From Deltaproteobacteria bacterium (lineage in GTDB: Bacteria; Bdellovibrionota_B; Oligoflexia; Oligoflexales; Bog-1112), in assembly GCA_016186945.1 (NCBI GenBank), contig JACPKR010000026.1, positions 1 through 13,303 of the forward strand: DNA of 13,303 bases. The letters are read 5' to 3'. Shown here piece by piece: positions 7,545-13,253 of the stretch. The notes below the pieces were generated by a model that worked only from the letters and a program-made list of their open reading frames with translations, ran no database searches and had not been told where the DNA came from. The translations under genes and the position numbers were made by a program. Every line of letters begins with the position of its first letter. The first letter of the stretch is position 1.

Positions 7545-7545
7545 A
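7462..7545 (+). repeat. 84-bp dispersed repeat, copy A (RND 3' end)
   Basis: This segment matches 9837-9920 at 81 of 84 positions with no gap. It covers the last 26 codons and stop of the RND gene. Inside it, 7485-7522 folds as a hairpin: GTGGAG pairs with CTCCAC and a TTTTTT arm with an AAAAAAA arm, with two mismatches. CCTCCCCCCAAAAAACTT follows. The three differences are G, C and G here against A, T and A in copy B. Because the first codons (SIWEKE) fit the conserved end of TM12 in RND pumps (compare YSLLER-like ends), this copy looks like the source and copy B the derivative. Confidence 0.9.
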
Positions 7546-7603
7546 TATTGAAGTTTTTGAAAAGGGGCTAGGGGAAAGAACTTTTTTCAAAAAGTTTTTC
7601 CCC
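7485..7603. terminator. Compound palindromic element between RND and TolC genes
   Basis: Three stems lie in a row. First, 7485-7522 (GTGGAG...CTCCAC with T/A tracts). Second, AAAAACTT at 7534-7541 pairs with AAGTTTTT at 7551-7558 across a nine-base loop. Third, GGGG at 7571-7574 pairs with CCCC at 7600-7603, with AGAACTTTTT against AAAAAGTTTTT between. The right half resembles the reverse complement of the left, so the whole is a dyad of about 119 bases centred near 7546. Similar T/A-tract palindromes are widespread as terminator-like or REP-like intergenic elements in Desulfovibrio and relatives. It could reduce read-through into the tolC-like gene or protect the upstream mRNA from decay. 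Confidence 0.6.
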
Positions 7604-7651
7604 AAATTGATTATCTTGAAAACTTCCAAAAAGAAAACTAAGGGGAGGATC

Positions 7652-8872
7652 ATGCGCATTTTTGTTCCTTTTTTATTTTGTTTCTCCGGTTCCCTCATAG
7701 CTGAGTCACTTGATTTACGCACAGCGGAGTCAGTGATCTTAGAAAAAAGCTTTGATCTCAAGTCAGATGAAGAAAACGTTCGCATTGCCGAGGAAAACGC
7801 TAGCGCTTATTACGGTAAAATCCTCCCGAAACTCGACGTCAGTCAGTCATTCAAAGACAAGGGCCTTCCGCAAACCAGTGTAAGTGTGAGTGAAGCAGTC
7901 CCCTATCCCCTCGATTGGTGGAAGCAGAAACAAATCCGCGACAATTCAGTAGCCATCGCCTCACGAACCAAGTCTTTGAAACGCCAGAGCCTGGTAAACG
8001 AGCTGCGCAAACTCTATTTCAACGTCAAACTTCGCGAAAAACAGAGAGAGATCGTCCTGCAGAATCTTGCTATCGTCGAAAACTTCCGTACAGAAAGCCG
8101 GGAGCGCTTCGCCAACGGCTTTATTTCGGAAAGCGATCGCCAAAGGTCGGAAATCGACTTGCTCACCCTACGTCAGCAATTGCTAAAAACTGATGCGGAC
8201 CTGCGAAGCGACAAGGAAAAACTAGGCATACTTCTGGAATGGAATACGTCGTTCATGCTCACTACGAGCATGCAACTAAGTGACAAATTCATTGCGCTTA
8301 AGGAAGAGTCGTTACGCCAGAATTTGAATATGCAGGAAAGCGACAATATAGCCGTCCGCAAACTGCAGAGTGAGAATGCTGACCTGCTCGTCGAGTCCTT
8401 CCCCTATCGTTACCTTCCTGAGATCAGCCTGCAAGCTAAGGTTCCCATCGACAGGGAAAAAAGCCCACCCGTCTATTCAGCGTCTCTCACTTGGAACCTT
8501 TTCAACGGAGGAGTGGACCGCACAGAGCATCGCAAGGCTCTATGGGCGAGGGAACAACGGGCCTACGAGTTCCATAAGCAGATGCAGGATTTCCAAATCG
8601 ATGGGAGACGCCTGATTGCACAGATCCTGGAACGAAAGAGCCGCTATTCACTTCAGAACGATGCTTTCAAAATGTACGAAAACATTGTTGCCTCCTCACA
8701 AAAGCGCTTTCATGCGGGAGCGATCAGTTCTCAAGATTTGAGCCTGGATATCCGTTCCTATCTTGAACATGCAAATTTGCTCTACCAAACCACATATGAC
8801 GCGCTCTCCAGCCTGGCAGATTTTGCTCTCCTTGTGGGGAAAGAGGAACTTTTCTACGATTTCCTATATTGA
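7652..8872 (+). CDS. TolC-family outer-membrane efflux protein
   Basis: The 406-residue product (from 7652) starts with a signal peptide ending at LIA|ES (about residue 17). It shows the internally repeated pattern of TolC/OEP proteins: long amphipathic helices at about 100-196 with RFANGFISESD, and at about 300-396 with RFHAGAISSQDL, each followed by a helix ending in LLG/LLVG. A beta-strand region carries SLTWNLFNGG near 278-287, the typical second OEP strand signature. It should form the trimeric outer-membrane channel for the RND and adaptor genes upstream. It is shorter than E. coli TolC. An in-frame TTG at 7607 lies upstream, but AGGGGAGG at 7641-7648 and the signal peptide favour the ATG at 7652. 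The palindromic element just upstream may uncouple its expression from that of the pump. Confidence 0.92.
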   Translation: MRIFVPFLFCFSGSLIAESLDLRTAESVILEKSFDLKSDEENVRIAEENASAYYGKILPKLDVSQSFKDKGLPQTSVSVSEAVPYPLDWWKQKQIRDNSVAIASRTKSLKRQSLVNELRKLYFNVKLREKQREIVLQNLAIVENFRTESRERFANGFISESDRQRSEIDLLTLRQQLLKTDADLRSDKEKLGILLEWNTSFMLTTSMQLSDKFIALKEESLRQNLNMQESDNIAVRKLQSENADLLVESFPYRYLPEISLQAKVPIDREKSPPVYSASLTWNLFNGGVDRTEHRKALWAREQRAYEFHKQMQDFQIDGRRLIAQILERKSRYSLQNDAFKMYENIVASSQKRFHAGAISSQDLSLDIRSYLEHANLLYQTTYDALSSLADFALLVGKEELFYDFLY

Positions 8873-8893
8873 GCTTGTCGGGGAGACCTTGCC

Positions 8894-9169
8894 ATGACGA
8901 ACATCATTTGCAAACGAGTCCTCTTTCATGGGCAGGTGCAGGGAGTTGGCTTTCGCTACAAGACCCTGCGTTTAAGCGAGTCCTTCCAAGTGAGCGGATA
9001 TGTGAAGAATCTCCCATCTGGTGCGGTTGAAGTCGTTGCTCAGGGTCAGGAAAAGGAAGTCCTCCCCTTCCTGGCAGAAATTCACAAGCAAATGGGCTTG
9101 TTTATCAAAAAGGTTGAGGAATTTTCGCTTCCGTCCGGAAAGTTTGAAGAGTTTCGCATCGAAAAATAG
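8894..9169 (+). CDS. acyP: Acylphosphatase
   Basis: The 91-residue product matches the small acylphosphatase fold in length and motifs: LFHGQVQGVGFRYKT at about residues 10-24, with catalytic Arg22 in the phosphate-binding loop, and GYVKNLPSGAVEVVAQG at about 35-51, with catalytic Asn39. These enzymes hydrolyse carboxyl-phosphate bonds of compounds such as acetyl phosphate or 1,3-bisphosphoglycerate in the cytoplasm. The ATG at 8894 follows GGGAGA (8881-8886) and lies 21 bases after the TolC-like gene, so it probably rides on the same transcript. A link to efflux is not implied by its known chemistry; it may simply be a passenger gene. Confidence 0.93.
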   Translation: MTNIICKRVLFHGQVQGVGFRYKTLRLSESFQVSGYVKNLPSGAVEVVAQGQEKEVLPFLAEIHKQMGLFIKKVEEFSLPSGKFEEFRIEK

Positions 9170-9296
9170 AGCACTCCTCTGTGTGTATCATCTTTCTAAG
9201 CGCCTGAAACGATGGGGTGACTTTTGTTGCCCCAGAAAACACTCAGGTTCCTAAGCCAAGTTCCCGACTATCAACCATTATAGAAGGAGTGAGTCA

Positions 9297-9836
9297 ATGG
9301 CACGTTTAGAACTTCACCATCGCTACAAAGCAAGCCCCGATACCATTTTTAAAGCGTTCACCCAACCTAAACTTCTTAGCAGATGGTTTGCACCTATGAA
9401 CATGTCTATGCCGAAAGTTGATCTGGACTTAAAAGTAGGGGGAGAGTGTTGTTTTACCATGAAAGATAGTGACGGGAACGAAGTGACCACGCGGGGAAGA
9501 TTTTTGGAAATCGTTCCCAACAAAAAACTGGCGTTCACTTGGGCATGGGAACATTCTCATGAACCGGTGACCACGGTGTCAGTTTCCATGCGTCAACAGG
9601 ACGGCCAAACAGTTGTGATCCTCACCCACGAAGGTTTCCGTAACGAAGAGGAACGAAACAAACACGCCGCTGGATGGAATGACATCCTCGGCAAACTGGA
9701 AGACAGCCTGCAACGAAGTCCAGAACGCAAACCAACCCGTAAACAACGGATCAAGGAAAAACATAAGGCTAAAAGCAGAGAGTTTAAGGGCAGGGTAAAA
9801 AGCATTGCTAAGCAAAGAATAAAAAGAGTCGCATAA
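9297..9836 (+). CDS. AHSA1/SRPBCC-family protein with a basic C-terminal tail
   Basis: Residues 1-140 fit the Activator-of-Hsp90-ATPase-homologue/SRPBCC fold: HHRYKASPDTIFKAFTQPKLLSRWFAP at the start, a VGGECCFTM strand, GRFLEIVPNKKLAFTWAWE in the middle and HEGF...AAGWNDILGKLEDSL at the end. These proteins form a hydrophobic cavity for lipids or small ligands; the specific ligand is unknown. Residues about 142-179 form a strongly basic, probably helical extension (about one third Lys/Arg) not normal for the family, which could bind nucleic acid or membranes. AAGGAG at 9284-9289 is seven bases before the ATG. The gene is separated from acyP by 127 bases without an evident gene, so it probably has its own promoter, though I see no convincing -35/-10 pair. 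The 84-bp repeat copy B begins directly after its stop codon. Confidence 0.85.
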   Translation: MARLELHHRYKASPDTIFKAFTQPKLLSRWFAPMNMSMPKVDLDLKVGGECCFTMKDSDGNEVTTRGRFLEIVPNKKLAFTWAWEHSHEPVTTVSVSMRQQDGQTVVILTHEGFRNEEERNKHAAGWNDILGKLEDSLQRSPERKPTRKQRIKEKHKAKSREFKGRVKSIAKQRIKRVA

Positions 9837-9920
9837 ATAGTATTTGAGAAAAAGAATTTGTGGAGAGGACCTTTTTTAAAAAAAAGTTCCCCTCCACGCC
9901 TCCCCCCAAAAAACTTTAGA
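9837..9920 (+). repeat. 84-bp dispersed repeat, copy B (intergenic, next to tRNA-Arg)
   Basis: This copy matches 7462-7545 at 81 of 84 positions and starts at the base after the SRPBCC stop codon. The hairpin lies at 9860-9897. It ends nine bases before the encoded CCA of the minus-strand tRNA, so it sits exactly between two convergent genes and could terminate both. The inverted partner half seen after copy A (7550-7603) is missing here. Confidence 0.9.
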
Positions 9921-9929
9921 CCGAATTAA

Positions 9930-10006
9930 TGGCGGTTCCAGAAGGACTCGAACCTTCGACTCCCAGATTAGAAATCTGGTGCTCTATCCACCTGAGCTAT
10001 GGAACC
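9930..10006 (-). tRNA. tRNA-Arg: tRNA-Arg (anticodon UCU)
   Basis: On the minus strand the acceptor arms GGTTCCA (10006-10000) and TGGAACC (9940-9934) pair fully. The D arm contains AGCTCAGGTGGATAGAGC. The anticodon stem CCAGA/TCTGG (9979-9975 and 9967-9963) encloses the loop TTTCTAA with anticodon TCT at 9972-9970. The T arm carries GGTTCGAGTCC. The discriminator base is G and CCA is encoded (9932-9930). UCU reads AGA and AGG arginine codons. All helices look intact, so the gene should be functional. Confidence 0.97.
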
Positions 10007-10020
10007 GGAACGATTGATTT

Positions 10021-10050
10021 AACATAGGGGGGTCTTCAGGGCAAATTCAA
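10021..10050 (-). promoter_or_regulatory. Candidate sigma-70 promoter for tRNA-Arg
   Basis: On the minus strand TTGAAT (10050-10045) and TATGTT (10026-10021) are separated by 18 bases and lie about 15 bases before the tRNA 5' end. The -35 box overlaps the end of the HEAT-like gene, whose stop is at 10038-10036. Both boxes deviate from consensus by two bases, so this is a moderate prediction. Confidence 0.35.
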
Positions 10051-10635
10051 TTTGCTCCAATACAGTCTGGTCTTCGCATTGCGTTTTGCCAAAGACTCTG
10101 CCAAGCCTGAGGCTGTTGTCCCTCCGATTTGGCGTAGAGAAAAAAGGATGTACTCTTGGATGAAAAGTGGCTGCCCTTTGCGCAAGTTTTCTTCGCGACT
10201 ATAAGTGTCTGCCAGAGCTTTTATAATCTCGGAATTTTCCGTACCTTCAAATCCTTGTCCGAGCGCCTGGACGGCAGCAGCCCTCACAACAAGGGCTGGA
10301 TCTTTGAGTGCGTCGTTAGCCAGCTTCTTACACCAAGGCGTCTGTTCTGTCTTACATGCTTTGATCCAGCCCAAGCGCCAAGTCCAGTGCCAGTCTTTCA
10401 GACCTTTCCCTTGCGACGAGTAATGTTCCCAGAGTGAAGCTCGCCATGCAGGGGGTGCTCGCATGAAAAAGCGCCAGTCTTCTTGATCTGCTGCTTTTTC
10501 TATGAAGAAAGGTGCCTGGACCGGAGAAGGACCTGCGAACCCGCTGATGGAAAATAAGCCTGCCAACGTAAGGGATGAATATTCAACGACAAAGAGCCAT
10601 CTGTTAAGGAATAGGTTTCTTAACAAATCGAACAA
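10036..10635 (-). CDS. Exported HEAT-repeat-like protein of unknown function
   Basis: The 199-residue product has a hydrophobic N-terminal segment (about residues 13-34) that could be a signal peptide or an anchor, so it is probably periplasmic or membrane-bound. Residues about 104-126 (ANDALKDPALVVRAAAVQALG) and 136-172 (IIKALADTYS...EYILFSLRQIGG) show the helix-turn-helix pattern of HEAT repeats, in which Asp-Pro and Val-Arg positions are typical; these are protein-protein interaction scaffolds. A Trp-rich region (about residues 64-90) precedes them. Cys94 and Cys102 could form a disulfide. The start is a TTG at 10635-10633 preceded by GGAAGG nine bases upstream. It is divergent from the GYF-PilZ gene, sharing an 83-base intergenic region. 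Confidence 0.7.
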   Translation of the reverse strand: MFDLLRNLFLNRWLFVVEYSSLTLAGLFSISGFAGPSPVQAPFFIEKAADQEDWRFFMRAPPAWRASLWEHYSSQGKGLKDWHWTWRLGWIKACKTEQTPWCKKLANDALKDPALVVRAAAVQALGQGFEGTENSEIIKALADTYSREENLRKGQPLFIQEYILFSLRQIGGTTASGLAESLAKRNAKTRLYWSKLNLP

Positions 10636-10718
10636 AATTGGGCACCTTCCAAGAAATTATTAAAGGTTAGAGCTAGCGCGCCGAATGGGGTTTCGATCAG
10701 AACGGAGGGAAGCCCCCC

Positions 10719-11264
10719 ATGAGTGAACCTGTCTACATTTACCAGGAGAAACAACAGCAAGGCCCGTTCGACCTAACGAAAGTTCAAGAAATGTTCCGCA
10801 AGAATATGATCTCTCAGACAGCCTACATTTTCAAGGTGGGTTGGAAGGATTGGCGCCCCATTGGAGAGTGCCAGCTTGAGTTAGGACTTACGGAGCATGA
10901 ATTGCCTCCCCCTCCCCCAGGCGAATTGGTAGAGCATCGCGAGCGAGCACCCCGTGCATCTATCGAGGGGAAGATTATGATTCACACAGGACGTCAGCTT
11001 GCCCTAGGCTCTGGCGTTAATGTTTCACCCACGGGCATTTTCGTTGAAACCGAGGAGCACTTCTTCAATGTTGGCGAGAAGATCAAATTGACGTGCAAGG
11101 TACACGAACTGGGTCATCCCTTTCGAGCCGAGGCAACGGTCATCAGGATTTCCGAAAAACCCAAGGGGTATGGATTTCGTTTCGAGGGAATCGACAAGAA
11201 AATTTCAAAGGAAATTCAAAAAATCATAGACCGCATGAACAAGGAACTTCGGAAAGCTTCGTAA
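10719..11264 (+). CDS. GYF-like domain plus PilZ domain protein
   Basis: Residues about 5-50 (YIYQEKQQQGPFDLTKVQEMF...GWKDWRPIGE) match the bacterial GYF_2 type: a 'GPF' turn, a helix, and a closing W-x-x-W/I element, known to bind peptides. A proline linker (PPPPP, 63-67) follows. Residues about 73-175 fit PilZ, the cyclic-di-GMP receptor domain: HRERAPRASIEG at its start and NVSPTG (101-106, the [DN]xSxxG motif), then FRAEATVIRI and KGYGFRFEGID. The usual RxxxR motif is not exact: counting back from Arg79 puts Glu75 at the first Arg position, with Arg74 and Arg76 on each side, so nucleotide binding is uncertain. GGAGG at 10704-10708 lies ten bases before the ATG. A 14-base gap separates it from the next gene, so they are probably an operon. 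Confidence 0.85.
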   Translation: MSEPVYIYQEKQQQGPFDLTKVQEMFRKNMISQTAYIFKVGWKDWRPIGECQLELGLTEHELPPPPPGELVEHRERAPRASIEGKIMIHTGRQLALGSGVNVSPTGIFVETEEHFFNVGEKIKLTCKVHELGHPFRAEATVIRISEKPKGYGFRFEGIDKKISKEIQKIIDRMNKELRKAS

Positions 11265-11278
11265 GAAAGGGCTAGCGC

Positions 11279-12466
11279 ATGGACAAATTTGGCAAGTGGA
11301 AAAACGTAAAAACCGTAACCCAGGCTAAGGCTCTCATTGATGATGGTGTCCTACTGAAATGGTCAGAGTTGCGTATTCTACAAAAACGATTGTCAGAGGT
11401 GGATCAAGGGAAAACCATCAGCCATTTCCTAAAAAAAATATGCGAAAAACATGATGATCGGTTTCAATTGGAAATTTACGTGGAAAGCCTACTCTTGTGG
11501 ATAACATACTCACTCAAGGACGAAAATCTAAAGGTCCTGACAGACCAACTCTTTGCTGAACCAAACGGAGTCGAAGGGTGTCTGAAACTTGTCGAGCTTG
11601 CCTTGACGATGGAAATAACCGACAGCGAGCACCAGGACGAAGTCTATGCGGCAGCAGTAATCATGGTGTGTGAAATTGGACGTGCTATCGTCGACCAACC
11701 TAAGGCTGGTGGTCCCCGTCCCGACCATAGCGATCGAATTCTTGCTGCCATAACAACGTATTTAATGTCTGTATCCAATCACAACCATTATGCCATACGC
11801 CTTAGCTTGCTACACTATTTCGGAATCATGGCACGTGAAAATCGTAATCGAGTCGATTTCGAAAAGGTGCTCGATCGCTTCGGTTATACTGTGCTTGATT
11901 TCCTGTTTTCCTTGCTCTTCAAGAAAAAGACAGAGGGCTTGGCTTTACAGTTCCTACTCGAAAATTTACCTCTCATCTTGGAGGCAGAACCGACGTCTCA
12001 GCGCATTATTCATGAAATCTTCAAGTACCACCTTTTGAAAAAGCCAGACAGGTTTTCATTGTTCCTGCTAACTCTCGGTGATCATCTATCCGAAGGTGAG
12101 CATACGGAAAGAGCACGAAAAACCTTCCTCCAACACCTGGGAGCCTTGCTGAAAATCGTAGCCAAGATCAATCACAAGGGTTTGACCAACGACATCCTTT
12201 CTTGTATTTACCGCATTCGCGATCCTTTTCTGTCAGAACTTACAGCACAGATTAAAGCAGAACCTCTCCTGGCAGACTATTGGGAGTTTGCACAGACTTT
12301 ATATGAAAATGAAAACAGGCAGAACGTGGATCCTCTGAATTACCTCCGTTCCCACAAAAGAGGTCGACACCCGTCCTTCCACGCATTCAAGCGCATTGAG
12401 CTGGTTCAACAGGTCGCGCAGCTCAGTTCCCTTCGCCAACACCACCATCATGCGAAGGCTTCGTGA
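11279..12466 (+). CDS. Conserved-looking helical cytoplasmic protein, function unknown
   Basis: The 395-residue product has no signal peptide or membrane segment and reads as mostly alpha-helical, with many Leu-rich amphipathic stretches (for example VLDFLFSLLFKKKTEGLALQ and FSLFLLTLGDHL). This would suit a repeat-type helical scaffold, but I find no definite HEAT or TPR consensus. The C-terminus is basic and His-rich (QHHHHAKAS). AAAGG at 11266-11270 is eight bases upstream of the ATG, and the gene starts 14 bases after the GYF-PilZ gene, so the two are likely co-expressed. It might be an effector or partner of that PilZ protein; this is inference from position only. The stop is 13 bases from the convergent end of the TadE-like gene. 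Confidence 0.75.
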   Translation: MDKFGKWKNVKTVTQAKALIDDGVLLKWSELRILQKRLSEVDQGKTISHFLKKICEKHDDRFQLEIYVESLLLWITYSLKDENLKVLTDQLFAEPNGVEGCLKLVELALTMEITDSEHQDEVYAAAVIMVCEIGRAIVDQPKAGGPRPDHSDRILAAITTYLMSVSNHNHYAIRLSLLHYFGIMARENRNRVDFEKVLDRFGYTVLDFLFSLLFKKKTEGLALQFLLENLPLILEAEPTSQRIIHEIFKYHLLKKPDRFSLFLLTLGDHLSEGEHTERARKTFLQHLGALLKIVAKINHKGLTNDILSCIYRIRDPFLSELTAQIKAEPLLADYWEFAQTLYENENRQNVDPLNYLRSHKRGRHPSFHAFKRIELVQQVAQLSSLRQHHHHAKAS

Positions 12467-12479
12467 GGACAAAGAGGAG

Positions 12480-12830
12480 TCAGTAAAAGAACTCCCACTC
12501 ACTCCGAAGCAAAGCAAGGGGTCGAGAACCCCACTCACACTGCATGACAAGTCGGTAGTAGCGTGGTGGAAAGCTCCATCGTGAGCGGGGCGTTGCGCAG
12601 ATACTCCTCCACTTTTTATCAATGCGCCATTGCCATTCCACAGGACATGAGAACCATAGATCTCTCTTCCCATGCTTACAGTGTTCCTCCATAGCATCCC
12701 GTGGCTTGCTGAGGAGAGCATATTTGCTCAGGAACAGTGTGTTCACTTGAGTCTCCACTCCCTCTGTGAATTTGAAGAGAATCAAACAGAACACCAAGGA
12801 CAACGTGGCTATCCAACAGTGAGGGTTCAC
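12480..12830 (-). CDS. Small TadE-like single-pass membrane protein (tentative)
   Basis: The 116-residue product starts at a GTG (12830-12828) preceded by GGGGGAG four bases upstream, and begins 18 bases after the prepilin gene. One hydrophobic segment (about residues 6-20, WIATLSLVFCLILF) is followed by a polar region (EGVETQVNTLFLSKYALLSKP) similar in style to the stretch after the membrane helix in TadE-like minor pilins. The rest is Trp/Arg-rich with several Cys and ends SEWEFFY. I do not recognise a specific family. Competing plus-strand frames over this stretch lack a good ribosome site or motif. The pairing with a Flp-like prepilin in one transcript supports a pilus or pseudopilus role, as inference. 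Confidence 0.5.
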   Translation of the reverse strand: MNPHCWIATLSLVFCLILFKFTEGVETQVNTLFLSKYALLSKPRDAMEEHCKHGKRDLWFSCPVEWQWRIDKKWRSICATPRSRWSFPPRYYRLVMQCEWGSRPLALLRSEWEFFY

Positions 12831-12848
12831 GTCGCTCCCCCAAGCTGC

Positions 12849-13040
12849 TCAATGTCGTCCGAAGATGTCCAATTGAACATCGTCTATGTCGACCTCCATT
12901 TTTTCAGCGAGAGTCGTGATTTTGTCCTTTGCAATCGTAGCGAGCACCCCCAAGAGAATCATCGTTGCCAAAGTCGCAAACGTCGTGACCAAGACATACT
13001 CAAGAGCAATTCCCCCGCGGCATCTGCGAGCACGTTCCAT
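12849..13040 (-). CDS. Flp/TadE-type prepilin-like small protein
   Basis: The 63-residue product begins MERARRCRG|GIALEYVLVTT: a short basic leader, Gly at the cleavage point, and Glu at +5 followed by Tyr, as in the Flp-type prepilin motif (G|xxxxEY) cut by a TadV/PilD-like peptidase. A hydrophobic helix (about residues 10-37) and a short acidic tail (EVDIDDVQLD) follow, the usual shape of a Flp pilin. GGGAGG lies five to six bases before the ATG (13040-13038), strongly supporting translation. It is the first gene of a two-gene minus-strand unit and lies divergent from the IS110/Piv-type recombinase. No tad assembly genes are in the window, so it could be a major Flp pilin, a pseudopilin, or a prepilin served by genes elsewhere. 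Confidence 0.75.
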   Translation of the reverse strand: MERARRCRGGIALEYVLVTTFATLATMILLGVLATIAKDKITTLAEKMEVDIDDVQLDIFGRH

Positions 13041-13141
13041 GGCGACCTCCCTTCCCCAACACTAGGAAAGAAAAGGTCGGTCAGCCAATGACATTAGGGT
13101 GCATCTTGCCGCGGACATTTAAACGAATCCGTAAGCCACTT

Positions 13142-13173
13142 GGGGCAAATAGGGAGAGGGGGATTTGGGGGGG
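13142..13173 (+). other. G-quadruplex motif
   Basis: Four G runs (13142-13145, 13152-13154, 13158-13162 and 13167-13173) are separated by loops of six, three and four bases, meeting the G3+N1-7 rule for an intramolecular quadruplex on the plus strand. It lies in the 213-base gap between the prepilin gene and the recombinase gene. Whether it folds in the cell is unknown. Confidence 0.6.
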
Positions 13174-13220
13174 CGAGTTACTATGTTGAATAGTAGTAGC
13201 GACCTGGCCCACAAAAAAGG

Positions 13221-13251
13221 AAACTCCTAGATCAACACATCATAGGAGTTT
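13221..13251 (+). promoter_or_regulatory. Hairpin sequestering the recombinase ribosome-binding site
   Basis: AAACTCCTA (13221-13229) is perfectly complementary to TAGGAGTTT (13243-13251), giving a nine-bp stem with a 13-base loop. The only Shine-Dalgarno sequence of the downstream gene, AGGAG at 13244-13248 (five bases before the ATG at 13254), lies wholly in the 3' arm. The folded RNA should hide it from ribosomes. Similar sequestration limits transposase translation from read-through transcripts in other insertion sequences such as IS10 and IS200. Confidence 0.7.
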
Positions 13252-13253
13252 GT

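Larger units (their letters stand above)
13090..13253 (+). ncRNA. Candidate IS110 left-end non-coding (bridge RNA) region
   Basis: IS110-group elements carry a non-coding left end of roughly 150-300 bases before the transposase, which encodes a structured bridge RNA with target- and donor-binding loops. The gap here has suitable length and contains stems: TACTAT (13179-13184) with ATAGTA (13190-13195) around a five-base loop, and the long stem at 13221-13251. I cannot place the true left end of the element or identify the guide loops, so the boundaries are approximate. The minus-strand promoter of the prepilin gene may overlap. Confidence 0.3.

Noticed and set aside
9222-9237. Possible hairpin with GGGG and CCCC arms before the SRPBCC gene
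   Set aside because: Only four to five base pairs with mismatches and no U tract; not strong enough to call a terminator for the acyP transcript.
9837-10006. Possible attL/attR integration site at tRNA-Arg
   Set aside because: The 84-bp repeat does not contain any part of the tRNA 3' end, and no second tRNA fragment or integrase is present in the window.
12476-12505. Imperfect 9-bp dyad (GGAGTCAGT / ACTCACTCC) between convergent genes
   Set aside because: It has a mismatch and no U tract on either side, and overlaps coding sequence, so I do not call a terminator.
12299-12721. Minus-strand open frame of 140 codons overlapping two gene ends
   Set aside because: It overlaps the end of the 395-residue gene and the TadE-like gene in another frame, has no ribosome-binding site or recognisable motif, and its composition looks like an antisense shadow.
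12672-13091. Plus-strand open frame of 139 codons opposite the pilin pair
   Set aside because: The minus strand has good ribosome sites, a prepilin motif and a membrane helix over the same bases; the plus frame has none of these.
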